Shown in pieces: positions 24,720-33,421 of a stretch of 34,634 nucleotides of DNA; the stretch's first letter is position 1; every line of letters starts with the position of its first letter. Location of the stretch: positions 1-34,634 of the forward strand of contig NZ_JAFLNL010000019.1 in assembly GCF_017313785.1 (NCBI RefSeq), given 5' to 3'. A program made the position numbers and the translations under genes. This stretch comes from Flagellimonas aurea. GTDB lineage: Bacteria; Bacteroidota; Bacteroidia; Flavobacteriales; Flavobacteriaceae. The notes under the pieces are model-generated. The model searched no databases. It had not been told where the DNA came from and saw nothing but the letters and a program-made list of their open reading frames with translations.

Positions 24720-25937
24720 ATGATGAGCACTACAATTCTCCATATGGATCTGGACACCTTTTTCGTGTCCTGTGAACGACTGCTGGACACCCGTTTGATG
24801 AAACGGCCCCTGCTTGTCGGTGGCCTTGGCGACCGGGGAGTTGTCGCGGCATGCAGCTATGAGACCCGGCGCTTCGGGGTGCATTCGGGCATGTCCATGA
24901 AGGTGGCCCGTAGGCTCTGTCCGGAGGCCACGATCATCAAGGGCAATGCAGGTACGTATATGAAGTTTTCGGATAATGTAACGGAGATCATCAAAGAAAG
25001 TGTGCCCATTTTTGAAAAGGCAAGCGTGGACGAGTTCTATGCCGACCTTTCGGGCATGGACCGTTTTTTCGGGTGCTATAAATATGCTTCGGAACTGCGT
25101 CAGCGGATATTAAAGGAAACCGGGCTTCCCATTTCCTTCGGGCTTTCCAAGAACAAGGTGGTCTCCAAAGTGGCCACCGGCGAGGCCAAGCCCAATAACC
25201 AGATGATGATCGATCTCGGGTATGAAAAGGAGTTCCTGGCCCCGCTCTCCATCCGGAAACTGCCCTCTGTTGGGGAAAAGACTTATGGTCTGTTGTCCAA
25301 TATGGGGGTCACCACCATCCGTACCCTTCAGGAACTGCCCCTGGAAATGCTGGAAAGCGGCTTTGGTGCACACGGACGTACCATCTGGATGCGGGCCCAG
25401 GGGCTGGACAATCCGCCCCTTATCCCCTTCCATGAGCGAAAGTCCATTTCTTCCGAACGTACCTACGGCAAGGACACCATCGACATGGACAAACTGGAGA
25501 CCACACTGGTGGCCATGGCCGAGAACCTGGCCTATCAATTACGGCGGGCCGATAAGATGACGGGCTGTGTCAGCGTGAAAATCCGGTACAGTGATTTCCA
25601 GACCTATACCAAACAGAAACGCATTCCCTATACCAGTGCCGACCACATCCTTATCCCTCTGGTGAGGGAATTGTTCCATTCCCTGTACCAGCGCAGGATG
25701 CTCATCCGTCTGGTCGGGGTCAACTACAGCCATATCGTGGGCGGGCATTACCAGATAGACCTGTTCGAGGACAGCGACAAGCGCCTGGACCTCTATCAGG
25801 CCATGGACAAGATCCGCAACCGCTTCGGGGAATCCGCCCTGATGCGGGGCTCGGCCCTGGGTGCCCGTACCATTGGAAGGGGCGGGAACCCCTTTGATGG
25901 AAAGCCCCCTATTTTATTGGCCCATAGACAGCAATAA
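24720..25937 (+). CDS. dinB: Y-family DNA polymerase (DinB/Pol IV-like)
   Basis: This polymerase of about 405 residues has 'ILHMDLDTFFVSCERLL' (catalytic Asp of the first motif, near residue 9), 'GVVAACSYETRRFGVHSGM', 'SVDEFYADLSGMDRFFG' (Asp103/Glu104 counted from 24723), 'PISFGLSKNKVVSKVAT' and a helix-hairpin-helix 'KLPSVGEKTYGLLSNMG'. The family C-terminal little-finger region is present. Start is one of two tandem ATGs (24720 or 24723); the further frame would use a TTG. It performs translesion synthesis. Its stop overlaps the dnaE start (TAATG), making a two-polymerase mutagenesis operon. Confidence 0.95.
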   Translation: MMSTTILHMDLDTFFVSCERLLDTRLMKRPLLVGGLGDRGVVAACSYETRRFGVHSGMSMKVARRLCPEATIIKGNAGTYMKFSDNVTEIIKESVPIFEKASVDEFYADLSGMDRFFGCYKYASELRQRILKETGLPISFGLSKNKVVSKVATGEAKPNNQMMIDLGYEKEFLAPLSIRKLPSVGEKTYGLLSNMGVTTIRTLQELPLEMLESGFGAHGRTIWMRAQGLDNPPLIPFHERKSISSERTYGKDTIDMDKLETTLVAMAENLAYQLRRADKMTGCVSVKIRYSDFQTYTKQKRIPYTSADHILIPLVRELFHSLYQRRMLIRLVGVNYSHIVGGHYQIDLFEDSDKRLDLYQAMDKIRNRFGESALMRGSALGARTIGRGGNPFDGKPPILLAHRQQ

Positions 25938-28918
25938 TGTACCTGAACTGCCATACATATTACTCCCTGAACTACGGAACCTTTTCCGAAGGGGAACTCT
26001 TGGCCCTGGCCGAAGCCCATGGGGTCCGCGCATTGGCATTGACCGACATCAACAATACCTCCGCGGCCATGAACTTCGTGCGCCTGGCCCGGATGCAGGG
26101 CATTAAGCCCGTGGTGGGCATCGATTTCCGCAACGGCAACCAGCAGCAGTTTGTCGCACTGGCCCAAAACCATGAAGGGTTTCGGGAACTCAATGCCTTT
26201 CTGTCCGGGCACCTGCATTCGGGAAAATCCATAACCACCGATGCACCCGCCTTTGCCAATGCCTATATTATTTACCCATTTGAAAAGGTGCTGAAAGAAG
26301 AGCGCTCCCGGTTCCGGGAACGTGAATTCATCGGGGTATCCCTGGGGGAACTCCGCAAACTGCGCTTTTCCCATTACCGGAATGAGCACGATAAACTGGT
26401 GCTCTTGCAACCCATTACCTTCAGGAACAAAAAGGATTTCAATACCCACCGGCTGCTCAGGGCCATCGGGCTGAATACCCTGCTCAGTAAACTGCCCCAA
26501 TCGGAACAGGGCAGCCCCGACGATACCATGCGGCCCATTTCGGAGGTGGAAAGCCTGTTGGCCGACTTTCCCCATATCCTGGCCAATACCCGAAAATTGC
26601 TGGAGGAATGTACCCTTGATTTCGGGTTCGGGAAGGACAGGGTCTCCCAGAACCAATCCCGCTTCCTGGAATCGAAAGAAGCCGATTACCAAAAATTGCG
26701 GAAACTCGCCGAAGCAGGGCTGCCCAGGCGTTATGCCAACTCTTCCGACACTGTCAGGCAACGGATGGAACGGGAACTGGAAACCATCCGGAAACTGGAC
26801 TTCGTATCCTATTTCCTGATCAACCACGACATAGTTTCCTATGCCCGGTCCAGGGACTATCCCTATGTGGGAAGGGGAAGCGGAGCCAATAGCCTGGTGG
26901 CCTATCTGATCGGCATCACCGATGTGGATCCTATTGAACTGGACCTGTATTTCGAACGGTTCATCAACCCCTTTCGGGCCTCGCCCCCGGATTTTGATAT
27001 TGACTTTTCGACCTGGGACCGGGACGATGTGACCGGGTATATCTTTAAGCGTTTTGACCATGTGGCCCTGCTGGGAACCTATAACACCTTTAAGTATAGG
27101 GCCGCCGTCCGGGAACTGGGCAAGGTGTTCGGGCTGCCCAAGGAAGAAATCGACAAGCTGGTCTCGAACCGTATCCAACACGACGGCCTGGATGAGCTCT
27201 CCAAACTGGTTTTGAAATACGCCACCTATATCCATGGGATGCCCAACTACGTCAGCGTGCATTCGTCAGGGATATTGATATTGGACCGGTCCGAACACTA
27301 TTATTCGGCCACTACCCTACCGCCCAAAGGTTTTCCGACGGTACAGTTCGATATGATCATTGCCGAGGATGTGGGAATTTTCAAGTTCGATATCCTGGGA
27401 CAACGCGGACTGGCCAAGATCAAGGAGGCCATCTCGATCATCCGGGAGAACCAGCACGAAGCGGAACTGTGGGACATCAAGGATGTGGAACGTCTCAAAC
27501 GGGATCCCAACATCAATCGTCTACTGAGTCAGGGTCGGGCCATCGGGGCCTATTATGTGGAATCTCCGGCCATGCGGGGCCTGATGAAAAAACTGGGCAC
27601 CCATGACTACCTGGGACTGGTGGCCGCCAGTTCCGTCATCCGCCCCGGCGTCTCCTCCTCAGGGATGAAGGACGAGTATATCCGTAGGGAACAAGATCCA
27701 CAAAGGCGGAAACAGGCCAATCCCATTCTCCTGGAGATCATGCCAGAGACCCATGGCATTATGGTCTATCAGGAAGATGTGCTGAAAGTGGCCCACCTGT
27801 TCGCTGGGCTGGATTTGGGAGAGGCCGATGTCCTGCGCAGGGGTATGAGCGGTAAGTTCCGGTCCCGGGAGGAATTCCAGGCCGTCAGGACCAAGTTTTT
27901 TGCCAACTGTGAGGAAAGGGGCCACGATGCCGCTTTAACCAACATGGTCTGGGAGCAGATCGAGAGTTTTGCGGGCTATGCCTTTGCCAAGGGGCATTCC
28001 GCCTCCTATGCGGTGGAAAGCTACCAAAGTCTTTACCTAAAGTGTTATTTTCCCCTGGAATTCATGGTGGCCGTGCTCAACAATGGCGGTGGCTTTTACG
28101 ATATGGAACTCTATGTCCATGAGGCCAAAATGTGGGGGGCTTCCATCCTTCCACCCTGTATCAACCTCAGCGACCATATCAATGTCATCCATGGCCGTAA
28201 CATCTACCTTGGGCTTGGAAACCTGAGGGACCTCGAACGGCCTGTCATCCAGCGGTTGCTGACCGAAAGGCAGCTCCATGGCAAGTTCCGGGACTTTGAT
28301 GATTTTATCGACCGGGTGCCCATTTCCATCGAACAGCTCTCCATACTGGTGCGTATCGATACCTTCCGTTGTTTTGGCATCCCAAAAAAGGAAGTACTCT
28401 GGCAGGCCGTGTTCAAGACCCGGGCCTATGGGAAACGCACACGCCAAAACCTATTGTTCAAGCCCCGACACCGGAATTTCAAGCTGCCCCAGTTGCCCTC
28501 CCACCCCGTTGAGGATGCATACGACCAATTGGAACTATTGGGTTTCCCCTTGTGCGGGTATTATGAGCTCATGGACGGGGAGCCGAAAAGCCGACTGGTT
28601 TACAGGGATTTTCCGGGCCATTTGAACAGAAAGATACTGGTCTATGGGGCCATGGTGCATACCCGAACCAATACCACCTCCAAAGGGGAAATCATGCGCT
28701 TTACCACCATGCTCGACCTGAACGGGGAATTCTTTGATTGTGTCCACTTTCCGCAGGCCATGGACCAAACACCCATTCACGGTAAGGGTATCTATGCCTG
28801 TTATGGAACGGTGACCGAGGAGTTTGGGCATTACAGTTTAGAGGTTATGGCCACTAAAAAACAACCGCTGAAACCCGACCCCAGACAAACTTCTTGGGCA
28901 ATGGTTAAGACCAAATAG
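25937..28918 (+). CDS. dnaE: DNA polymerase III alpha subunit, error-prone DnaE type
   Basis: The 993-residue protein has the layout of DnaE2-type alpha subunits: PHP domain (1-230, 'CHTYYSLNYGTFSEGELL'), then the palm with 'YVGRGSGANSLVAYLIG' and 'PPDFDIDF' (catalytic Asp352/Asp354), fingers with 'HGIMVYQEDVLKVAHLFAG', then 'FAKGHSASYAVESYQSLYL'. It is shorter than replicative DnaE (about 1160) and lacks the C-terminal tau-binding region. The PHP metal motif is altered ('ALTDINN' where DHG is usual), so proofreading by PHP is probably lost. It is translationally coupled to dinB, and the pair fits damage-induced mutagenic repair. Confidence 0.93.
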   Translation: MYLNCHTYYSLNYGTFSEGELLALAEAHGVRALALTDINNTSAAMNFVRLARMQGIKPVVGIDFRNGNQQQFVALAQNHEGFRELNAFLSGHLHSGKSITTDAPAFANAYIIYPFEKVLKEERSRFREREFIGVSLGELRKLRFSHYRNEHDKLVLLQPITFRNKKDFNTHRLLRAIGLNTLLSKLPQSEQGSPDDTMRPISEVESLLADFPHILANTRKLLEECTLDFGFGKDRVSQNQSRFLESKEADYQKLRKLAEAGLPRRYANSSDTVRQRMERELETIRKLDFVSYFLINHDIVSYARSRDYPYVGRGSGANSLVAYLIGITDVDPIELDLYFERFINPFRASPPDFDIDFSTWDRDDVTGYIFKRFDHVALLGTYNTFKYRAAVRELGKVFGLPKEEIDKLVSNRIQHDGLDELSKLVLKYATYIHGMPNYVSVHSSGILILDRSEHYYSATTLPPKGFPTVQFDMIIAEDVGIFKFDILGQRGLAKIKEAISIIRENQHEAELWDIKDVERLKRDPNINRLLSQGRAIGAYYVESPAMRGLMKKLGTHDYLGLVAASSVIRPGVSSSGMKDEYIRREQDPQRRKQANPILLEIMPETHGIMVYQEDVLKVAHLFAGLDLGEADVLRRGMSGKFRSREEFQAVRTKFFANCEERGHDAALTNMVWEQIESFAGYAFAKGHSASYAVESYQSLYLKCYFPLEFMVAVLNNGGGFYDMELYVHEAKMWGASILPPCINLSDHINVIHGRNIYLGLGNLRDLERPVIQRLLTERQLHGKFRDFDDFIDRVPISIEQLSILVRIDTFRCFGIPKKEVLWQAVFKTRAYGKRTRQNLLFKPRHRNFKLPQLPSHPVEDAYDQLELLGFPLCGYYELMDGEPKSRLVYRDFPGHLNRKILVYGAMVHTRTNTTSKGEIMRFTTMLDLNGEFFDCVHFPQAMDQTPIHGKGIYACYGTVTEEFGHYSLEVMATKKQPLKPDPRQTSWAMVKTK

Positions 28919-29000
28919 TCAAGGGGACAAAAGGTATTGGCAAAAAACGGAAAACTTAAGAATTAAGTAACTTCCCGTCAATGCTTATATTAGGATATCT

Positions 29001-29471
29001 CTATTTTTCCGTTTTTCTTTCTTCCATGACCTCCTTCAAGGCAGAAGTTCCATTTAATGCAGAAGGGAACCCAGCATACACGGACATTAAGATCATAATT
29101 TCGGACAGTTCTTCTTCCGTAACCCCGACATTCAAAGCCGCGTTGATATGGACTTTTAATTGTGGCCTTGCATTTCCCATCGCTGTCAATGCGGCCACGA
29201 CTGCAATTTCTTTAGTCCGGTTGTCCAAAATTTTCCTGCTGTACACATCTCCAAATGGGTATTCAATAGTGTATTTTCCCAAGTCCGGTGAAATATCCTT
29301 TAAACTTTCGATGACTTTCACGCCAGCTTCTCCATCTATTTCATTTAATTTTTCCCAGCCTCTTTCAAATCTTTCCGTTTGTGTATTGTCCATTTTTATC
29401 TGATTTTCTGTTTGCCCATATCCACTTATGGCAATGCCCAAAGTGAATATGATAATCGATGAATACTTCAT
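29001..29471 (-). CDS. Carboxymuconolactone decarboxylase-family secreted protein
   Basis: From the ATG at 29471 the protein has 156 residues and begins with a signal peptide ('MKYSSIIIFTLGIAISGYGQ'), so it is likely periplasmic. The body fits the carboxymuconolactone decarboxylase fold: 'DNRTKEIAVVAALTAMG' and 'VHINAALNVGVTEEELSEIM', the latter the conserved helix of the family. The redox CxxC of the AhpD branch is absent. The frame extended to 29627 overlaps the neighbouring regulator and is not used. It lies 61 nt downstream of the AraC gene and may be its target. Confidence 0.8.
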   Translation of the reverse strand: MKYSSIIIFTLGIAISGYGQTENQIKMDNTQTERFERGWEKLNEIDGEAGVKVIESLKDISPDLGKYTIEYPFGDVYSRKILDNRTKEIAVVAALTAMGNARPQLKVHINAALNVGVTEEELSEIMILMSVYAGFPSALNGTSALKEVMEERKTEK

Positions 29472-29532
29472 TTTGTTTTTAGGCAAAACTAATGCCGGAA
29501 AGAAGTATGGCTGTAGGACTTTTACCGGGATT

Positions 29533-30345
29533 TCAGGTACTTTTGAATTCGGAGGGCGATAGGTTTGTCTTCTGTTTGAATATTCTTGAAAAATAGGAAC
29601 TGTCCTCGAATCCCAATCGAAAAGCAATTTCCTTTACCGATAGATCCGTAAAATAAAGCAATCGTTTGGCTTCGGTAATTTTCTTTTCCAGGATGATTGT
29701 TTTTGGACTTTGTCCGTAACTCTCTTTGCATATCGCATTGAGCTTGTCAACGGTCAAATTCAATTTTGAGGCATAGTCATATACGGATAGGTTCTCGGAA
29801 ATGGTGTTTGTAACCAACCTTGAAAACTTTAGAATGTCTTTTGATTTAACCGCTTTGTTGTGAGGGTTTATGTTTGACCATCTTTTTAGTAGAAGCAACA
29901 CATATGAAATTCCCTGAACGATGGTTTTTTCTCCCAATAGGTCATTTTGTGTGGACTCTTCAATGAGGTTCGCAAACAATGGCTTTAGAAGCCGGGTGTT
30001 TTTATCGGATAGGTCAAAAAAGGGCCTGTCCACAAAATCCATGGTCAGTTCTTTTAGAAGGTGCTTGTCAAAAACGGCAATATAGCCATTCGAGTTTTTT
30101 GAATAGGACCAATTATGGACCTGTTTGGGTCGCATCAAAAACAATCTGTTGTGCTTGATTTCATATTCCTCAAAGTCGATTACATTGATTCCTGAACTCT
30201 TTGTGAACCAAACCAAGGAATAAAAATCGTGTCTGTGAGGCCATGCAATGTCAGGGTCTTCCGTTCCCTCAAAAGTCCCGATGTAGAACATTTTCCTTTT
30301 GGGATTGGATATTATAATGTCAGTTATGGAATATTCCTTTAGCAA
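29533..30345 (-). CDS. AraC-family transcriptional regulator
   Basis: This 270-residue regulator has an N-terminal cupin-like ligand domain ('WPHRHDFYSLVWFTKSSG', 'RLFLMRPKQVHNWSY') and a C-terminal double HTH ('LTVDKLNAICKESYGQSPK', 'IAFRLGFEDSSYFSRIFKQ'). The domain order is typical. The frame opens with TTG at 30345 and the first ATG is 54 nt further in (30291), which would cut into the domain, so TTG is preferred. Its 5' end lies only 17 nt from a stranded attC-type core sequence, so the original start region may have been altered by cassette loss. It probably controls the adjacent decarboxylase-like gene. Confidence 0.85.
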   Translation of the reverse strand: MLKEYSITDIIISNPKRKMFYIGTFEGTEDPDIAWPHRHDFYSLVWFTKSSGINVIDFEEYEIKHNRLFLMRPKQVHNWSYSKNSNGYIAVFDKHLLKELTMDFVDRPFFDLSDKNTRLLKPLFANLIEESTQNDLLGEKTIVQGISYVLLLLKRWSNINPHNKAVKSKDILKFSRLVTNTISENLSVYDYASKLNLTVDKLNAICKESYGQSPKTIILEKKITEAKRLLYFTDLSVKEIAFRLGFEDSSYFSRIFKQKTNLSPSEFKST

Positions 30346-30361
30346 ATTATGACAAGCTTTT

Positions 30362-30480
30362 GTTGGTAATAATCAATTTATTCAGCTAAATGCGCTTTTA
30401 TTTATGATCCAATTATTTTCCTCATATTTTATCTATTCAACTTTTGACTTTAGTGAGTCAATTTTCCAATGACTACCAAC
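30362..30480 (-). other. Geneless cassette remnant between attC-like cores
   Basis: On the minus strand the cassette-start core GTTGGTA (30474-30480) is matched exactly by its complement TACCAAC at 30362-30368, the layout of the two ends of one cassette. Only about 115 nt lie between them and no gene is present. The expected long palindrome after the second core is missing, replaced by the start of the AraC gene. This looks like a decayed or truncated cassette at the end of the array. Confidence 0.45.
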
Positions 30481-30605
30481 GGTCTAGTGTATGAGCAGTA
30501 GCGGATTAAAAAACACCTCACTTTCAGTCTGGTAATGGCTTTTAATAAAAGTGTAGACCTTTGATTTAGCAGTAAACCCGCTATTGCTTATACACTTTGT
30601 TGGAA
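30474..30605 (-). repeat. attC-like recombination site A
   Basis: This 132-nt imperfect palindrome begins 5 nt after the GmrSD-like stop. On the minus strand it runs from core TTCCAAC (30599-30605) to core GTTGGTA (30474-30480). The arms AGTGTATGAGCAGTAGCGG and its near-complement at the other end pair with a few extrahelical bases, as in attC sites, and the centre is variable. The core differs by one base from the complement of the GmrSD cassette start. Confidence 0.7.
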
Positions 30606-30610
30606 TTTCG

Positions 30611-32347
30611 TTATTTTTTTTCGTCCTCGATTAATTCTTTTTCTAGATATGTTGTTTCGACTTTATCAAAACTCCATTTTTGGATTGCAAAATCTACTAT
30701 TTTTTTATGTCGTTTTTCAATTGAATCTGTTTTCCAGGACACCGCTTCATTTTCAGAAGTGGCAAAATCTTTAATCTCTGCTTGTTGATTTAAAAGAGGA
30801 TTTGCTTTATATGAGTCAAGTTTATCTTTAAATGCCTTATTTCCAATTGAAGCATTATGTGAGCCTGAGATTAACATTAGATTTCCCAAGCTGTTTAAGT
30901 GCTTGGATACAAAATCTTCGGAATATTCACGGTCTTCATTCAGGTCGTAGCCTGTTGCTATTGGTTCTCCGTCTGTTGGTGTTTGTGGTGAAATATGTTC
31001 TATTTGTTCATTATCTAAGCTAAAGTTTTTGATACTATAACCTTTATTCTGAATTGAATTTTCATACTCCCAAAGCAAATAGTTCAAAACCTTATTTCCG
31101 TACATTCCACCATTCAGATAGTTTTTTGTGTTTGTATCACTCCAATACCAAGATTCATTCAATTTGCTTTTAATCTCTCTTTTTAGATTTATTAAATCTC
31201 CTTTAAAATTGAGAAGAATTGAATTTAAACGCTCTTGAATGTTGGCTCTGCTATTTATCAATCTTGCACGAAAGGTCAAGACTTCAAGTATATTAAACAG
31301 TGTATTCAGTTTCTTACTATCATCTCCAAAGTATTTGTATCCTCTGATTACAAAAGGGTAGATAAAGGCAGGTGCATTTATTTTAGAAAGCTTTTTAGCA
31401 TAAAAATTATCTGAATTTTCAAACTTCTTCATATTTGAGAAGGAAGTATGAAGTTCAGAAATGTATTTTTTAATCCAATCTATTTTGTCTTCTGATTTCT
31501 TGAAAACTTCTTTAACATCTTCTAATGTCCTGTAATTATAGCCTTTGATATAAGCGTTGTTGTGATAGATTAGCACACTATCTTCGTTGAGTTTTTTGAA
31601 ATCATTGATTATTAAATAAATCAGCTTGAAGATATTTGATACATTTTCAATATTTGATTCTGTTTCTTCAGGGTCGCTGTAAACGTACATTTGATACATA
31701 AAGTAAGATTTGATTTTTTCCATATTTGTCAAATCTTTACCTCTATTATTCTCCAATTCAAACATTAACGCAGAATCCTTTTTTCCCTCTAGTTCGATAA
31801 TTGTTAAGTCAGTCGTTTCAATTTTTGTAAGAACTCGTAGCAAAACATCTGTCTTCAACTTTTCCAATTCTGTGACAAAAAAGGTTTTTGCCTCCTTTAT
31901 TCTTACTTGAGAAGGTGTATTTATTTCAAATTTCTTTTGATTGTCAATAATTAATGAATCAAAGCAAGCCCTATCATATTCGACTGGGCGTAATTTTATA
32001 TTCCCACCGTTTTTAAGGAAGATGTTTTCTTTAGTTTGAAAGTCGAAATCTTCGAGTTCTTTTTCTCGCTTTTTCAATATGTTCAGAATCGAGCGTATGA
32101 AAATGGTCAAAGTAGTTAATCTCTGTTGTCCGTCAATAATTTCATACTTAACATCTTTCTTGACAGTTTCTAAAAGGATATTTCCATAGAAGTAGTTATT
32201 CTCTCCTTCAATTTGTTCCAACAAGTCGTTAAGAAAAGTTTGCCACTGATCTTTCTCCCAAGAATAGGCTCTTTGATATACTGGTATTTCAAATGATTTT
32301 TGTGAACTATCAAAAAGGCCTAAAGTTGTTTTCCTGTAAAAGTCCAT
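30611..32347 (-). CDS. DUF262/DUF1524 protein (GmrSD-like type IV restriction family)
   Basis: This 578-residue protein has DUF262 marks at the N-terminus: 'IPVYQRAYSW' (21-30) and 'EIIDGQQRLTTL' (69-80), the DGQQR loop of the ParB-like nucleotide-binding fold. At the C-terminus a DUF1524-type His-Me nuclease is suggested by 'NEQIEHISPQTP' and 'LGNLMLISGSHNASIGN'. The combination is that of GmrSD, which uses NTP hydrolysis to cut modified phage DNA. It is a single-gene cassette with attC-like sites A downstream (5 nt after the stop) and B upstream (29 nt before the start). Confidence 0.88.
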   Translation of the reverse strand: MDFYRKTTLGLFDSSQKSFEIPVYQRAYSWEKDQWQTFLNDLLEQIEGENNYFYGNILLETVKKDVKYEIIDGQQRLTTLTIFIRSILNILKKREKELEDFDFQTKENIFLKNGGNIKLRPVEYDRACFDSLIIDNQKKFEINTPSQVRIKEAKTFFVTELEKLKTDVLLRVLTKIETTDLTIIELEGKKDSALMFELENNRGKDLTNMEKIKSYFMYQMYVYSDPEETESNIENVSNIFKLIYLIINDFKKLNEDSVLIYHNNAYIKGYNYRTLEDVKEVFKKSEDKIDWIKKYISELHTSFSNMKKFENSDNFYAKKLSKINAPAFIYPFVIRGYKYFGDDSKKLNTLFNILEVLTFRARLINSRANIQERLNSILLNFKGDLINLKREIKSKLNESWYWSDTNTKNYLNGGMYGNKVLNYLLWEYENSIQNKGYSIKNFSLDNEQIEHISPQTPTDGEPIATGYDLNEDREYSEDFVSKHLNSLGNLMLISGSHNASIGNKAFKDKLDSYKANPLLNQQAEIKDFATSENEAVSWKTDSIEKRHKKIVDFAIQKWSFDKVETTYLEKELIEDEKK

Positions 32348-32376
32348 ATTTTAGTCGTGTCTTTTTTTAAAATGAA

Positions 32377-32506
32377 TGCCAACGGTCTCCCATGAGTAGT
32401 TGCGTGGGTTAGCACTTAACTTTACAAGTACACACCAAACTGAAAATCCTCACGGATTTTCAGAAGTAGGCGAGAACAAGCAATTACTTATAGCCATCTG
32501 TTAGCT
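32377..32506 (-). repeat. attC-like recombination site B
   Basis: This imperfect palindrome runs on the minus strand from core AGCTAAC (32500-32506) to core TGCCAAC read in reverse as GTTGGCA (32377-32383). Outer arms ATGAGTAGTTGC and ATAAGTAATTGC pair. The centre has a perfect 10-bp hairpin, CTGAAAATCC / GGATTTTCAG (32440-32463). It starts 4 nt after the HNH-like stop, and its first core is the exact complement of that cassette's start core. Confidence 0.75.
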
Positions 32507-32510
32507 TTAG

Positions 32511-33278
32511 TTATTTATTCAATATTGCTTTTAAAAATTCCAATTCTTTTCCATTCGGTAAATGAAGAATAGTCATTTCTCCCTTTTCCTTTAGCATTGT
32601 CCTTTCCAAATATTCAGGTAATTTGTGATTTGTCGAGTTAACGTAAAACATAAATTGAATACTATCTATTAGAAAAACATAACCATTAAGTCCATCTTTA
32701 AATCTCACTCTTTTTGGTTGTCCAATTAAGTTTTTCAGGCTATGGTCAGTTCGCATAAACGAGGTCATCATAATTGGATATTCAGCCTCATCAGGAACAA
32801 TGTTTTCGTAAATTAATTTTCTCAGTCGTTCTTCGTGTTTTTTTCCTAAATCAACATCTTTAAATGTTTTTCTATCAGTTATTGATGCTCTCCACAAAAT
32901 AGACAGCAAAAAGAGTTTCATTTTACCATAATCAATATTTGTACAGATTGAGTATTCAGCTCCGTCATTTGGATTTTGATAATTTTTACAGATTGGTGCA
33001 ATTTCTGGGTCAATATTTTTTCCATACATTGATAGTTGTGCGTATTTCTCATAATTCGCACCAATTATTCTATTATCGCAGTCCTCACAAAGTATATTTT
33101 TGTCAAAGTCGCCAGTTTGTATTTTTCTCGGCTTACTCTGATTGTTGTCTAAGTTATAAGTTACTTCATAAAAAATATTTTTATCGTCCTCCGCTTTCAT
33201 TCCGCTGTACATAAAGTCGGGAATGATATGAGCTTTAATCAATTTCTTTTCTTGTAAGCAAAGACGACATTTTTTCAT
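32511..33278 (-). CDS. HNH-like zinc-binding protein, single-gene cassette
   Basis: This 255-residue protein opens with a treble-clef-like zinc motif: 'CRLCLQEKKLIKAHIIPDF' (Cys4, Cys7, His17) and then 'NILCEDCDNRIIGANYEKY' (Cys64, Cys67). The A-H-I-I-P segment is the beta-hairpin His typical of HNH-like proteins. The C-terminal 150 residues are not recognised. It fills a cassette bounded by attC-like sites C (7 nt before the start) and B (4 nt after the stop). A nuclease role is plausible; the full H-N-H triad is not confirmed. Confidence 0.65.
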   Translation of the reverse strand: MKKCRLCLQEKKLIKAHIIPDFMYSGMKAEDDKNIFYEVTYNLDNNQSKPRKIQTGDFDKNILCEDCDNRIIGANYEKYAQLSMYGKNIDPEIAPICKNYQNPNDGAEYSICTNIDYGKMKLFLLSILWRASITDRKTFKDVDLGKKHEERLRKLIYENIVPDEAEYPIMMTSFMRTDHSLKNLIGQPKRVRFKDGLNGYVFLIDSIQFMFYVNSTNHKLPEYLERTMLKEKGEMTILHLPNGKELEFLKAILNK

Positions 33279-33285
33279 AATTAAA

Positions 33286-33414
33286 GCTAACGGTCTCGGC
33301 TATGAACAGTTGGGGATTTTACGCCTAACTTTTCGGTTTAGCACCGACCTTTGTTTTATGTTTATACTTTGTTTTTATCACTTTCGCCCCAATTGTTTAT
33401 AGCCAATGTTGTGC
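33286..33414 (-). repeat. attC-like recombination site C
   Basis: This 129-nt imperfect palindrome runs on the minus strand from core GCACAAC (33408-33414) to core GTTAGCT (33286-33292). Arms GGCTATGAACAGTTGGGG and its near-complement CCCCAATTGTTTATAGCC pair over about 18 bp with few mismatches. The first core is the exact complement of GTTGTGC at the start of the Lit-like cassette, whose stop lies 7 nt away. Confidence 0.75.
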
Positions 33415-33421
33415 GGCGTAT

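Noticed and set aside
25796..27262. 488-codon open frame on the minus strand
   Set aside because: It lies wholly antisense to dinB/dnaE. Its product is Gly/Pro/Gln/His-rich with no motif, and long shadow frames are common in GC-rich coding DNA.
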